This document shows positions 8,886 to 18,063 of a stretch of DNA of 64,000 nucleotides, in pieces. The notes beneath the pieces are model-generated. The model was not told the DNA's origin, made no database searches, and was given only the letters and a program-made list of their open reading frames with translations. Source of the stretch: UBA2199 sp964628035 (GTDB taxonomy: Bacteria; Acidobacteriota; Aminicenantia; UBA2199); the NCBI GenBank assembly GCA_964628035.1, contig CAZVPI010000011.1, forward strand, positions 1 through 64,000. Reading direction: 5' to 3'. Position 1 is the stretch's first letter, and every line of letters starts with the position of its first letter. The position numbers and the translations under genes were made by a program.

Positions 8886-10024
8886 CAGGCCGCCCCCTTC
8901 GTTTTCCCGTCCTTGGCTTTGGAAGCATCCTTGCCGTGTTTCTTGCCGGCCAGGGATACCGGAACGCCATCCTTGAGCTTTTCAAAGCCGCGGACAATGA
9001 TCGATTCTCCTTCCTGGATACCCTGCAGGATTTCAATCCAACCGCCTCCTTCGAGACCAGTCTGGACCGATCGCTGGCGCGCCAGGTTCCCTTCCAGGAC
9101 AAAAAGCGAACGGCTGCCGTCGGGGCGCAAGGGGACCGCCTCGGCCGGGGCGGCGAGGACGCCTTTCCTCTCGGCGAGGGTGAAGGTCGCGCGCACCAGC
9201 ATGCCGGGAAGCCAGCGGATGGCGCAGGGCCCGGGGGCGGGGACGATCTCGAGGTCGGCCGTGCGCGTGGCCGGGTCGATGCGCGGCCGGATGCGCCTGA
9301 TAGAAGCGGCGCACTCGGGGCCGACGGCGTCAATGCCAAGGCGAACGCCGCTCCCCTCAGCCAGGGCGGCCAGGGGCTTCTGCGAGACGGAGACCAGAGC
9401 ATGCAACGAGCGGGAGGCCACCACGAACAACGGCGTGCCGTTCTTCACCACATCGCCCAGCTCGACGCTTCGTTCAAGAACGTAGCCGTCGAATGGGGCC
9501 TTGACCTCGGTATCGGCAACCTGCGCCTCCAGGCCGGCCACGCGGGCCCGCGCCTTGGCCGCGGCGGATTCGAGGCGTGTCACATCGGTTTCCGACTTCT
9601 CCAGGCGCTCCTTGCTGATCCCCTGGCGTTCGAACAGGGTGCGGTCCCTCTCCAAGACCCGTCGCCCGTCCTCGAGTTGGGCTCGGGCCGCCATGGAATC
9701 GGCCTGGGCTTCCTGCAAGGCCGCGGCCAGCCGGGAAGGGTCGATCCTGAGCAGAACCTGGCCGCGCCTCACGACGGCGCCTTCCCGGGCATTCAGGGCG
9801 ATGACCTCCCCGTCCACCTGGGCGGCCAGTCGGGCCGAACGCTCGGGCTCGATCGTCCCGGTCAGGGTCAGCTCGGCCCGCACCGTACGCCGGGTGATCT
9901 CCCTGGCCACCACGGTGGCGGGCGGCTTCTGCGGCGCTTCCGTTTTGGACGCACATCCCGAAAAGGTTACCAGAGCCAGGGCGATTCCAGTCAGGATCCA
10001 ACCGTTAGGCTTTTTCATTTTCAT
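8885..10024 (-). CDS. RND periplasmic adaptor (membrane fusion) lipoprotein
   Basis: A 379-residue HlyD/AcrA-type adaptor. The N-terminus is a lipoprotein signal with lipobox FSGC (Cys24). It is followed by the first biotinyl-lipoyl half (AAQVDGEVIALNAREGAVVRRG), a long alpha-helical hairpin (residues about 100-170), the second lipoyl half (VKAPFDGYVLERSVELGDVV) and beta-barrel and proximal domains. The C-terminus is Lys-rich. It links the RND permease to the TolC-like channel. TolC stop and adaptor start are one base apart. Confidence 0.92.
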   Translation of the reverse strand: MKMKKPNGWILTGIALALVTFSGCASKTEAPQKPPATVVAREITRRTVRAELTLTGTIEPERSARLAAQVDGEVIALNAREGAVVRRGQVLLRIDPSRLAAALQEAQADSMAARAQLEDGRRVLERDRTLFERQGISKERLEKSETDVTRLESAAAKARARVAGLEAQVADTEVKAPFDGYVLERSVELGDVVKNGTPLFVVASRSLHALVSVSQKPLAALAEGSGVRLGIDAVGPECAASIRRIRPRIDPATRTADLEIVPAPGPCAIRWLPGMLVRATFTLAERKGVLAAPAEAVPLRPDGSRSLFVLEGNLARQRSVQTGLEGGGWIEILQGIQEGESIIVRGFEKLKDGVPVSLAGKKHGKDASKAKDGKTKGAA

Positions 10025-10025
10025 C

Positions 10026-11393
10026 TCACTTGCTTTCCATCACTCGTTTTTCAAGATCCGATCCCGCCGCCCAGGCCAGGGCGATGGCGGCGTAGGCCTC
10101 GTCGTGGCGGGCCTGGGCCAACGCCAGCTCGGCGTCCAGCAGCGCCGCCTGGGCGTCCAGGATGTCGTTGACAGCGGCGCGACCCAGCTCGAAGTTCGAC
10201 CGCTCGATGGCGAACGCCTCGCGGGCCTGGGCCACCGCCTTTTCGCCTACCATCGCGCGCCCGGAGGCCTCGGCCAGCGCCGCCGCCTCGCGCTGCGCCT
10301 GCTCCCTGACCGACAATATCTCGGCTCGTTCCCTGGCCTGGGCTTCCTTCAGCAATGCCCTGGCTTGACGTTCGCGGGCGGTCAGCTCTCCCCCGGTCCA
10401 TAGGGGCAACCTGACCGTCAGGCCGGCGGCCAGGAAATCCTGGGCTGAGGGGATGCCGACATTCTGCGCGGGCACGGTGCTGCGGCCCGTCCAGCGGGCG
10501 AAGGCATCAAGGCTCGGCCACCGTTCTCCGCGCACCAGGTCCAACTCAGACTGGCGCCGGGCGGTGTCCTTTTGCGCGGCCTTGACCTCCGCCCTGGCGT
10601 TGGCTGCCTGGTCCACCCAAGCGGCGACTTCGCCTTTTTCCGGAAGGGGCAAAGCGGGCAAGCCCGCGACCCGGGGAAGAACGGAAGGGCCGTCCCTACC
10701 CAACAGAACTCCCAGATGCAGCGCGATCAGTTCGCGGTCCCTGATCGCCTTGGAAAGGCGCTGCTCGATGGCGGCGACTCGCACTTCCACTTTGAGCAGT
10801 TCCAGTGGGGCGCTGCGCCCGACCTCCAGCATCGTTGCCATCACTTTTTGCCCTTCGCGCAGGGCTTGCAGCGAGGCATCCATGGAATCGATGACGCTTT
10901 GCTGCTGGCTGGCCGCCAGATAGGCGGCGGTCACGTTGAGAACGAGGTCCTGGCGGGAACCCTGGAGATGGCAGCGTCCGGCGGCGGCGGCGAGTTCGGC
11001 GGCCCGCTGGCGGGCGACCAGACGGCCGCCGGCGAAGAGCGGCACCCGGACCTCGGCCATCGCCTGCGCGATATCTGAATCGTATAGCAGGACCTCGCCC
11101 TGAAAGCTCGGCTGCATGAGTCGCTGCGGCCGGTCGGCGTAGCTGTAATCCAGGGACAGATCGATCCGCGGCCAGCGCGATGCGCGGACCGCGTCGGCTG
11201 CATGATCCAGCGCCTGCGAGCGGGCCGCGGCCGCGTTCAATTGGGGATTGTGGATCAGGGCCTCGCGGATGCATTCGTCCAGGGTCAGGGGCTTCTCCTG
11301 CGGGGCGGCCCCCTCAGCGGCGAATGCCAGACCGGCAAGCAGCAAGGCCGTGGCACTCAGCCCCACCCAACGCGTCTCAGATCGCCAGTTCAT
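10026..11393 (-). CDS. TolC-like outer-membrane efflux channel
   Basis: A 455-residue protein with a cleavable signal peptide (cleavage likely after AFA near residue 25) and two repeats of the outer-membrane efflux protein domain. The first begins LTLDECIREALIHNPQLNAA; the second has SELDLVRGERWPSLDAFARW. Long coiled-coil helices rich in Ala, Glu and Arg fill the rest. It is the outer exit channel for the adaptor and RND permease encoded downstream. Its start overlaps the stop of the upstream hypothetical gene by 17 bases. Confidence 0.92.
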   Translation of the reverse strand: MNWRSETRWVGLSATALLLAGLAFAAEGAAPQEKPLTLDECIREALIHNPQLNAAAARSQALDHAADAVRASRWPRIDLSLDYSYADRPQRLMQPSFQGEVLLYDSDIAQAMAEVRVPLFAGGRLVARQRAAELAAAAGRCHLQGSRQDLVLNVTAAYLAASQQQSVIDSMDASLQALREGQKVMATMLEVGRSAPLELLKVEVRVAAIEQRLSKAIRDRELIALHLGVLLGRDGPSVLPRVAGLPALPLPEKGEVAAWVDQAANARAEVKAAQKDTARRQSELDLVRGERWPSLDAFARWTGRSTVPAQNVGIPSAQDFLAAGLTVRLPLWTGGELTARERQARALLKEAQARERAEILSVREQAQREAAALAEASGRAMVGEKAVAQAREAFAIERSNFELGRAAVNDILDAQAALLDAELALAQARHDEAYAAIALAWAAGSDLEKRVMESK

Positions 11394-12093
11394 AGACTGT
11401 TTCGACTACGGTGGCCGCTTGGTCGAGGGCGGCCTTCACGTCCGCCTGGCCGCGAACCGCCTCGGCGACGGCATCGATCGCCCGCGACAATTCGGGCAAC
11501 ATCTCCACATAGCGTTCGCGCCAATCGTTCACCGGAAGCGGGGACAATAAGATCACGTCGCGGGCCGTCAGAATCTCCCTGATAAGCCCTTTGGCCTTTT
11601 CGGGCTTGCCGGCGGACAACAGCCCGCGGGCGAACCCGACCTTTTTGCGCAGGCCTGCCATGGCGTCAATGGCCAGTTGCACGCCGTTGGCCTCGTGCAT
11701 GGCCGTGATCAGGTTGCAGGCATGGGCGCAGGAGAGGAAAGCCGGCCGGAATTCATCGCGATTGATCTCCGCCTTCATCCGGACGACATTGAGGCGGATA
11801 TCCTCCAGCCGCTGTGCCCAGCCGGGATCGCCGGCATAACCTTCGGGGACGGTGGCAGCGAATTCCTCGGCCAGGAGGCTCCATAAGCCAGCCGCTTGTT
11901 CCACAGCCCGCATGGCGGCGTTTTTCAGGGTTGCCCGCTCATCGGCCGTCGCCTTCATGATCTTCTGCACCGCCTGGCAGGATGCGCGCATGTGCAACCG
12001 CGCCGCCGACACGCGCTGGTCGAAGGATTGTCCCCAAATGCTCGCGGAAGCGACAACAAGAAACACGAATGGCACTATGCTATTTTTTTTCAA
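11377..12093 (-). CDS. Exported helical protein of unknown function in RND operon
   Basis: About 238 residues, with a signal peptide (KKNSIVPFVFLVVASASIWG) followed by an all-helical protein. The TTG start at 12093 is chosen because AGGAGG lies just upstream and because it begins one base after the stop of the AhpD-like gene; an ATG at 12171 would overlap that gene by 77 bases. Conserved-looking cysteines occur as SCQAVQK and LSCAHACNLITAMHE. The pattern recalls four-helix periplasmic bundles such as cytochrome c-prime or metal-binding proteins, but there is no CxxCH haem site. The context suggests a periplasmic sensor or carrier for the pump substrate. I do not recognise the family. Confidence 0.7.
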   Translation of the reverse strand: MKKNSIVPFVFLVVASASIWGQSFDQRVSAARLHMRASCQAVQKIMKATADERATLKNAAMRAVEQAAGLWSLLAEEFAATVPEGYAGDPGWAQRLEDIRLNVVRMKAEINRDEFRPAFLSCAHACNLITAMHEANGVQLAIDAMAGLRKKVGFARGLLSAGKPEKAKGLIREILTARDVILLSPLPVNDWRERYVEMLPELSRAIDAVAEAVRGQADVKAALDQAATVVETVYELAI

Positions 12094-12094
12094 T

Positions 12095-12454
12095 TTATCC
12101 CTCCTTTCGTTTTTCCCGACGCGCCGTTTTCTTATCCTTAAGCCAGGCAAGCGCCTCGGCCGCCGTGTCATTCACCGTAGCCATTTTCATCAGCCGGGAT
12201 ACGAGGATTGCCTCGACGATTTCAGCTTCGCTGACACCCTCCGCAATGGCCATTTTTGTCCACATGAGCGTGCAGGTGCTGGATTGAAGGGCGGCCGCCA
12301 CCCCGATGCCGATCAGGAGCTTTTGCTTGAGGGGCAGCGCCCGAAACCGCGGATTGTCCAGGATGGCTTTCCGATGCTCCATGTACGTCAGGGCCCCATC
12401 CGGGGATATGGCTTTCAGCAGTTCCATCGGTGTTGGTTTTGTGATAGGACCCAT
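12095..12454 (-). CDS. Carboxymuconolactone decarboxylase/AhpD-like protein
   Basis: A 119-residue small helical protein of the CMD/AhpD superfamily. The segment LPLKQKLLIGIGVAAALQSSTC at about 40-61, followed by AIAEGVSEAEIVEAILVS, matches the family core. AhpD enzymes have a CxxC pair; here Cys61 is followed by TLMW, so only one cysteine remains and disulfide chemistry of the AhpD kind is unlikely. It is the second gene of the ArsR-headed efflux operon. AGGAG lies seven bases before the ATG. In similar operons such proteins may detoxify or sense thiol-reactive compounds; this is inference. Confidence 0.8.
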   Translation of the reverse strand: MGPITKPTPMELLKAISPDGALTYMEHRKAILDNPRFRALPLKQKLLIGIGVAAALQSSTCTLMWTKMAIAEGVSEAEIVEAILVSRLMKMATVNDTAAEALAWLKDKKTARREKRKEG

Positions 12455-12466
12455 TGTGCACTCCTA

Positions 12467-12808
12467 TTACGATTTGTTTTTTTCGGCGCTGGTCGCTCCA
12501 AAGTCCGCTCTCTCCCTGAAAACTTGGGTGGCGCAGGTGAAAAAGTTCAATACGCAGGGCGTAAGCAGCCTGTAAAAAACGGCGTTCCCAGCCCTGCGGT
12601 CACGGATGATGCCATGAGCCTTTAACAAGGACAGGTGCTTGGAAACTGTCGTCTGATCGAGTCCAACGACATCAGTCAGCTGTCCCACGGAGCACTCACC
12701 CTTGAATAAGCAGTCGATGATCTTCAGTCGCGCCTTGTTGGCCAGGACCTTGAGAAGCTGCGCCTGCACTTGGAAAGTATCGTTATCTTTCACTTTGATC
12801 TTTTGCAT
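12467..12808 (-). CDS. ArsR/SmtB family repressor of RND efflux operon
   Basis: A 113-residue winged-helix protein. The helix-turn-helix covers VGQLTDVVGLDQTTVSKHLSLLK (residues 41-63) and the wing follows (RRAGNAVFYRL). Cysteines 33, 39, 85 and 92 could form a thiolate site; Cys39 lies at the start of the recognition unit where arsenic/cadmium-sensing ArsR proteins bind metal, but the classical ELCVCDL is reduced to GECSVGQL. It is the first gene of the operon running to the ProC-like gene. Its promoter contains a perfect palindrome in the spacer, so autorepression is very likely. The inducer is unknown. Confidence 0.88.
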   Translation of the reverse strand: MQKIKVKDNDTFQVQAQLLKVLANKARLKIIDCLFKGECSVGQLTDVVGLDQTTVSKHLSLLKAHGIIRDRRAGNAVFYRLLTPCVLNFFTCATQVFRERADFGATSAEKNKS

Positions 12809-12819
12809 TTTGAAGGTAA

Positions 12820-12848
12820 AGTATATGGCGATATGGCCATATTGTCAA
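12820..12848 (-). promoter_or_regulatory. Promoter and operator of arsR-RND operon
   Basis: On the minus strand there is a full consensus -35 TTGACA (complement of 12843-12848), a 17-bp spacer and a -10 TATACT (complement of 12820-12825). The spacer contains the perfect palindrome ATATGGCCATAT (12831-12842), and ATATGGC is repeated at 12823-12829. A repressor on this palindrome would block RNA polymerase directly. The -10 ends only 11 bases before the ArsR start codon, so the transcript leader would be about five bases and has no ribosome site. Confidence 0.8.
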
Positions 12849-12937
12849 CATCAAAGACTTCCGCGAAGCACGCTCGCATAAAACGAGGGAATCTGCGCGA
12901 TCCGGGGATGTGCCAAACGGCGCAGCGGTTTGAAGTC

Positions 12938-13693
12938 CTATCTTTTATTGACCTGTTGGGCATTCTTCTCCCTGAGCGCTTGCCAGGCTTTTTTGGCGCG
13001 CGAGGTCGGGATGGCTTTTTGCGCCAGGAATTCCAGATGGCCGGCGATCGCCGGCAGCATGGACGCCGGAAAACCGATGACGGTTTCGGAACCGGCCAGA
13101 TCCGTCGCGTCACGGCAACCGTAGCAGCCAAAGCTGAAATTCAGGCGCTTTTCCAGATAGGGGATAACGGCGGCGTCAACGCAGGCGGCCTGCAGGATGG
13201 CGGTCGAGCTCTGGATGCGCCTTCCCCCGGTGGCATGGAGGTATGCGAGGTTGATCCACATCAGCTTCTCCACCTCATCCTCCACGAGGATGACGTCAGG
13301 CATCAGCGGCGCGGCGGAGAGGGGGAAGATGAGCAGAGTATGGATCTGGCCCGGCGCCAGGCTGGGCATCTCTGCAAACATCGCTTGCCCTACGGCGGGG
13401 TCCTGCACGATGCCGAAGCCCACCAGGCCTTTGCCGCTCGCCAGCCCGTCCGGCAAGGGACGAAAGCCAAATGCCGCGGCCGCCGCCGGGCAGGACAGTT
13501 CGGAGCCGGCGAGGCTGACGATTTCCCCGTGCCGGGCGCGCATCAACGCCTGGCAGAAGCGATGTTGCGACAGGGCCGTGCCCGCCTTTGGGAATAGCGG
13601 ATCGACCTGGAAGCTCACGCCAACGGCCGGCGCCGAAAGCCCCAGGATATCCTGCATCCGGCGGGCCATGACGCCTATGGTTTCAGGTTTCAT
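12938..13693 (-). CDS. DUF169 family protein
   Basis: About 251 residues, cytoplasmic. The C-terminal part has the DUF169 signature: FGCYGCRDATDLAGSE followed by VIGFP, preceded by conserved HRFCQALMRAR and CPAAAAAFGF blocks. Many DUF169 proteins occur in anaerobes and methanogens; no activity has been firmly assigned. The cysteines (FCQ, SCPA, CYGC) suggest metal or cluster binding, which is inference. It lies downstream of ACR3 and Usp on the same strand and probably belongs to their operon. A start at 13750 is also in frame; neither has a good ribosome site. Confidence 0.8.
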   Translation of the reverse strand: MKPETIGVMARRMQDILGLSAPAVGVSFQVDPLFPKAGTALSQHRFCQALMRARHGEIVSLAGSELSCPAAAAAFGFRPLPDGLASGKGLVGFGIVQDPAVGQAMFAEMPSLAPGQIHTLLIFPLSAAPLMPDVILVEDEVEKLMWINLAYLHATGGRRIQSSTAILQAACVDAAVIPYLEKRLNFSFGCYGCRDATDLAGSETVIGFPASMLPAIAGHLEFLAQKAIPTSRAKKAWQALREKNAQQVNKR

Positions 13694-13792
13694 GCGGGCA
13701 CCACTTTTTGCATCCGCTTGAATTTCCGCTGCCAACCAGCCAAAAAACATGCATGGGCTTGAGCGGCATGGCCGTCCGCGGATTGAGATGCA

Positions 13793-14671
13793 TCAACGGA
13801 TCGCCGGGATCAACAGGAGAGGCACTTCCGCCATGCGGGCAAGGTTGTGGCTCACGCTTCCCAGGAAGATTTCCCCGAAGAAGCCCCTGCCCTGACTGCC
13901 CATGATGACCAGGGAATAGGCACCCGCAGCCAACTCGGCCAGTATCTCCGCGGTGGGAATCCCATAGGGGATCTTGATCGCGATGTCTTTCGCACCCCGT
14001 TTTCCAAGTCTTTCCTTGAGCATGGCAAGGCGATCGGCGTCGATCTTGTTGAATTCATCCAACCTGCCGGCCAGGTGCTTTTCAATTTTCGTCTTATCCT
14101 GGACATGCAGGAGCGTGACTTGCCGGGCACCGCCTCCGGCCATGTCCTGCAAATGATCGAATGCCCGCTGCGCGGTATCGGAAAAATCGGTGCAATAAAG
14201 AATTTTTCTCAGAATATCCGGGTGAGAGGCATCGGGGCAGGTTCCCATTTCCTTGGCGATGGGCCGCGTTTTGATCAGCAGCAGCGGCCGGCGGAAACTG
14301 TGAAGCACTTCGGACGCCGTGCCGCCGAATTTGAACAGCATGTGTTGCGCCATGCTCTGGCCGTGCGAGCCGATGACGATCAGCGAAGCGTTCTTCTCGT
14401 CGGCGACACGCTGGATCTCCTCGGAAGGCACGCCCGTCCGCAGTTCGATCTCGACATCCAGTCCAAAGTCAGAGAGCGTCTTTTTTTGCCCCTGGAGCAT
14501 CGGCTCGACTTTTTCCTGGATGAAATATTTCATCTCCTCCAAATGCCTGATCCCCATCGCGTAAACAAGAAAAACCTTTTTCGCGCCGAGACGCTGGAAA
14601 CAGTTGGCGCAGCCGGCCAGGATGTTCGAGGCCGGCGACAGGTCCGTGGCCAGGATAATCGTTTCAAACAT
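13793..14671 (-). CDS. Tandem universal stress protein (two UspA domains)
   Basis: About 292 residues with two UspA domains in tandem. Domain 1 starts MFETIILATDLSPAS and ends with VIGSHGQSMAQHML; domain 2 starts ILYCTDFSDTAQRA and ends with VIMGSQGRGFFGEIFLGSVS. The G-x2-G-x9-GS ATP-binding motif is intact in domain 2 and altered in domain 1. AGGAGG six bases upstream fixes the start at 14671. The gene sits between the arsenite permease and DUF169 genes and is probably co-transcribed with them. Confidence 0.9.
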   Translation of the reverse strand: MFETIILATDLSPASNILAGCANCFQRLGAKKVFLVYAMGIRHLEEMKYFIQEKVEPMLQGQKKTLSDFGLDVEIELRTGVPSEEIQRVADEKNASLIVIGSHGQSMAQHMLFKFGGTASEVLHSFRRPLLLIKTRPIAKEMGTCPDASHPDILRKILYCTDFSDTAQRAFDHLQDMAGGGARQVTLLHVQDKTKIEKHLAGRLDEFNKIDADRLAMLKERLGKRGAKDIAIKIPYGIPTAEILAELAAGAYSLVIMGSQGRGFFGEIFLGSVSHNLARMAEVPLLLIPAIR

Positions 14672-14730
14672 TGCCGTCCTCCTTGTACGTTCCGCTTCCG
14701 CGGACATGTTCGTTCATGTTCACCTCCAGC

Positions 14731-15783
<1,053 letters not shown>

Positions 15784-15971
15784 GTCAGACCTCCTCGTTG
15801 ATTGGTTGGACAGCGCCCGCGCCCTTGGTTCGTCTCATGGCCTTTGCCTATCTGACACCGGCCTTTCATGGAGTTTCCTGCTGACAGTGCCGCTGTCACC
15901 GACGCGTCTTGTTCGTCGGGTCTTGCCAACACCATCACTACTCCTACAACCGCAAGACCGTGTAAGAATCA
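15784..15971. other. Intergenic region upstream of ACR3
   Basis: This 188-bp gap lies between the 3' end of the radical-SAM gene and the ACR3 start and must contain the ACR3 promoter on the minus strand. I found no convincing -35/-10 pair. A short hairpin, TGACAG with CTGTCA, is present near 15882-15898; it has no T-run, so it does not look like an intrinsic terminator. No gene is visible in it. Confidence 0.4.
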
Positions 15972-17084
15972 TCAAGGGCATTGAATGAACCCCTGCGACC
16001 ACAGGCAGCCGCCGCAGGCCGGGTGGACATTGCCGAAGCAGTCCTCGCCCGTGTCGTCGGGCAAATCGCAGCTGTTGCAGGTGCTGCAGGGGGCGAAGGC
16101 GAACTCATCCAGCCTGCGCCGGAACTCGCGCCAGGCGGGATCCATCCAAATTTTACCCAGGCCGCTTGCGCGCAGGGATGCAAAGGCAAAATCGGGCCAA
16201 GTACGCTTGTGCCCGTTCAGGCAGACGGTGTGCGCATGGAGCAGCGGCAGGCAGGGGCTGACGCGGCCGTCCCAACGCACCGAGGCGCTGCGGCGCTGCA
16301 GGAAAGGGCAGAGCCCCTTGCGCCCTGGCGGCAGCGGCGTGAAGGCGAGAGCATCGGGAAACCGGGCCATCAGGGCGGCGAGCGTCCTTTCGTTCATGGC
16401 GTCGGGGTCGAAACGCGGCATGACGCATCCCCCTTCGGGCAGTTCCACGAACTGGGATTGGCCGTACAATATCTCCGCGGCCATCTCATCCGTGTAGGGC
16501 TCGACGTTGCTTATGGAAAAGCGCTTGGCTCCGAGCCGCAGAGCCAGGTCGACGACCGCCTCGAGATCGGCGACATTGCGCTTCATGGCCACGAACGAGA
16601 CGCCCAGTTCCGGCTTGCCGGGCATCGCCTGCAAGCGCTCCAGGTTGGCGATGATCTCGGGCAGATGGTCGCCCAGGCGCACGTCGGCATAACTCTGCGG
16701 AGACGCGCCATCGATCGACACCCACAAGCGGTCAAGGCCGGCATGGATCAGGCGCTGCGCCATTCTCTCATCGAGGGGAATGCCATTGCTGATCAGCTCA
16801 ACATAGGAGCTGGTTTTCTTGGCCAGAGCGACCATCTCGACAAGGCGCGGATGGCCGAGGGGCTCGCCGAAGCCACCGAAAAAAACGGCCGGCGGCCCGG
16901 GCATGGCGCCGACCTCGGCCATGAATCCGGCGAAAAGGTCCATCTCCATGTTTCCCAGCGGCTCTTCCCAACCGTGACGGATGCAGGTGCGGCAATCGAG
17001 GTTGCAGCGGCTGGTCGGCTCGACATAGATCCTGGCCAGCCTGTCGATGCCCGCGGCGGCGGCCGTTTGCTGGATCGTCCCCAC
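15972..17084 (-). CDS. Radical SAM protein, tungsten-cofactor-oxidoreductase maturase-like
   Basis: About 370 residues. The radical-SAM motif CxxxCxxC is formed by Cys27, Cys31 and Cys34 in EPTSRCNLDCRTC. GGFGEPLGHP and WVSIDGASPQSYADV follow as the SAM-binding motifs. The C-terminal SPASM-like region ends in CSTCNSC and EDCFGNVHPACGGCLWSQG, the ending of the maturase family associated with tungsten-containing aldehyde oxidoreductases (Cmo type). No tungsten oxidoreductase gene is in the window. The start is uncertain: GTG at 17084 is chosen, but TTG at 17117 overlaps the CDF stop and could be coupled to it. It is the last gene of the ArsR-ArsM operon. Confidence 0.8.
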   Translation of the reverse strand: MGTIQQTAAAAGIDRLARIYVEPTSRCNLDCRTCIRHGWEEPLGNMEMDLFAGFMAEVGAMPGPPAVFFGGFGEPLGHPRLVEMVALAKKTSSYVELISNGIPLDERMAQRLIHAGLDRLWVSIDGASPQSYADVRLGDHLPEIIANLERLQAMPGKPELGVSFVAMKRNVADLEAVVDLALRLGAKRFSISNVEPYTDEMAAEILYGQSQFVELPEGGCVMPRFDPDAMNERTLAALMARFPDALAFTPLPPGRKGLCPFLQRRSASVRWDGRVSPCLPLLHAHTVCLNGHKRTWPDFAFASLRASGLGKIWMDPAWREFRRRLDEFAFAPCSTCNSCDLPDDTGEDCFGNVHPACGGCLWSQGFIQCP

Positions 17085-17113
17085 GTCGTTATTCCCCGCT
17101 TCAGCGAATCGTA

Positions 17114-18049
17114 TCAACTTGGATCCTTGCGGCCGATCATAAAAAATTCTTTTTCCCGGCAGCGGTCGGTTTCGAATTGCAGGGTGACATGGGCGATCCC
17201 GTAGCGCTCCTGCAAAATGCGCTCGATCTTGTCGGCGACGGCGCAAGCACTGGACAGCAGGCAATCCTCCACCTCGATATGGGCCTCAAAATAAACCGTC
17301 TTCTCGTTGGCCATCCAGGTATGCACATGGTGGATATTCCGTACTTCAGGAAGGGCCTCGATCTCGCGCTGCATGGCGCCGTAATCGAGGTCGGCGGCCG
17401 ACTGCATCAGGATGCCGACGGAGTTTTTGACGATCACCCAGCTTTCGCGCATGATATAGACCGAGATCAATAGCGTGACCAGCGGATCGATCCAGAACAG
17501 GCCCCAGATGCGGATGGCGATGCCACCGCCGAGGACGCCGAAGGAAGAGACCGTATCCCCCAAAAGATGCAAATAGCTGGAACGCACGTTCATGTTGCCG
17601 TGGGATTCCCTTTTCAAAAAAAGCATGGAAACGAAATTGGCCGCCAGGCCGAAAAGCGCCACGCCGATCATCAGGCTGCTCTCAACGGTTTCCGGGTCGC
17701 GGAAACGGCGCAGGGCCTCGAACACAAGAAACAGGGAAATGGCCACCAGGGCGGAAGCGTTGACGAAGGCCGCGATGATCTCGGCGCGCTTGTAGCCGTA
17801 TGTCCTGCGGACGTCTTTCTGTTTGCCGGCGATCCTCCAGGCGATGTAGCTGGTCAGGATGGCGATGGTATCGCCCAGGTTGTGCGCCGCGTCGGAAAGA
17901 AGGGCCAGGCTGCCCGAAAGGATCCCGCCCGCGATCTCCACGGCCGTGATCAGGGCGTTGAGCAGGGTTACGCCGAGGAATCTCGCCCCGGACATGTTCC
18001 TGCTCCCCGATCCATGCGGCCCGTGCTGCTTGGTGGGCGATCCGTTCAT
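17114..18049 (-). CDS. Cation diffusion facilitator (CzcD/ZitB-type)
   Basis: About 311 residues: an N-terminal cytoplasmic tail, six membrane helices and a C-terminal cytoplasmic ferredoxin-like domain. The two metal-site motifs are seen in SDAAHNLGDT (helix 2) and YLHLLGDTVSS (helix 5). The HxxxD/HxxxD arrangement is typical for zinc/cobalt/cadmium exporters. ATG at 18049 is chosen because GGGGAG lies seven bases upstream; ATG at 18055 is too close to it. It follows ccdA by 14 bp and belongs to the same operon, which adds divalent-metal export to arsenic detoxification. Confidence 0.92.
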   Translation of the reverse strand: MNGSPTKQHGPHGSGSRNMSGARFLGVTLLNALITAVEIAGGILSGSLALLSDAAHNLGDTIAILTSYIAWRIAGKQKDVRRTYGYKRAEIIAAFVNASALVAISLFLVFEALRRFRDPETVESSLMIGVALFGLAANFVSMLFLKRESHGNMNVRSSYLHLLGDTVSSFGVLGGGIAIRIWGLFWIDPLVTLLISVYIMRESWVIVKNSVGILMQSAADLDYGAMQREIEALPEVRNIHHVHTWMANEKTVYFEAHIEVEDCLLSSACAVADKIERILQERYGIAHVTLQFETDRCREKEFFMIGRKDPS

Positions 18050-18063
18050 GGCCATTCTCCCCT

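Noticed and set aside
12095..12454. AhpD peroxidase-reductase function
   Set aside because: The CxxC catalytic pair is reduced to a single Cys, so only the superfamily call is kept.
15882..15898. Hairpin TGACAG/CTGTCA as a terminator
   Set aside because: The stem is only six pairs and no T-run follows on either strand.
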